DNA from: an uncultured Eubacteriales bacterium
GTDB lineage: Bacteria; Bacillota; Clostridia; Oscillospirales; CAG-272
DNA length: 6,557 nucleotides
Assembly: GCA_934503195.1 (NCBI GenBank)
Contig: CAKSVM010000127.1
Span: 1-6,557 of the forward strand
Reading direction: 5' to 3'
In this document: piece after piece, positions 6,552 through 6,557 of the stretch
Layout of the letters: each line of letters begins with the position of its first letter
Numbering within the stretch: position 1 is the first letter of the stretch
Notes under the pieces: generated by a model
The model's database searches: none
Told to the model about the DNA's origin: nothing
The model's input: only the letters and a program-made list of their open reading frames with translations
Made by a program: the position numbers and the translations under genes

Positions 6552-6557
6552 TAAAAA

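Overview
The window looks like chromosomal DNA from an anaerobic, fermentative Firmicute, most likely an uncultured gut Clostridia. Three things suggest this: a glycyl radical enzyme (an oxygen-sensitive class), tandem carbohydrate-type solute-binding lipoproteins, and strong GGAGG-type ribosome binding sites with a TTGAC-17-TATAAT promoter. The taxonomic call is inference; there is no rRNA or housekeeping gene to anchor it.

Left half (1-2428, minus strand): two tandem genes for extracellular solute-binding lipoproteins of ABC importers. The upstream one (2428 to 962) is complete at 488 aa. The downstream one (971 to beyond position 1) is cut by the window edge after 323 codons. They share a nearly identical 63-bp stretch encoding the signal peptide but have very different mature parts. 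The downstream gene lacks a start codon where its sister has ATG. It seems to start at an ATG overlapping the sister's stop, which adds 10 residues in front of the signal peptide.

Intergenic region (2429-2637): divergent promoters. The leftward one has an extended -10 box and a 6-7-6 inverted repeat across its spacer, a possible operator. The rightward one has a perfect TATAAT.

Right half (2638-6383, plus strand): a compact operon of three genes. These are an SDR-family oxidoreductase, an AraC-family regulator, and a 706-aa glycyl radical enzyme with active-site G-C-N-E-P and C-terminal radical site V-T-G-F-S. The regulator and the enzyme overlap by 8 bp. The enzyme is clearly not pyruvate formate-lyase: it has one Cys followed by Asn-Glu instead of Cys-Cys. 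Its Cys-x-Glu layout is that of the eliminase/dehydratase branch, but it is short and its Asn departs from the usual GCVEP. No radical-SAM activase is visible.

Right edge (6384-6557): non-coding, with small inverted repeats and then a 91-bp imperfect palindrome flanked by TAA on both sides. It resembles a MITE or a palindromic intergenic repeat.

Working model (inference): the lipoproteins capture a sugar-like or polyol-like compound, and the SDR and glycyl radical enzyme carry out a redox step and a radical elimination on it or a derivative. The embedded AraC protein senses the substrate and controls the locus. The substrate cannot be read from the sequence.
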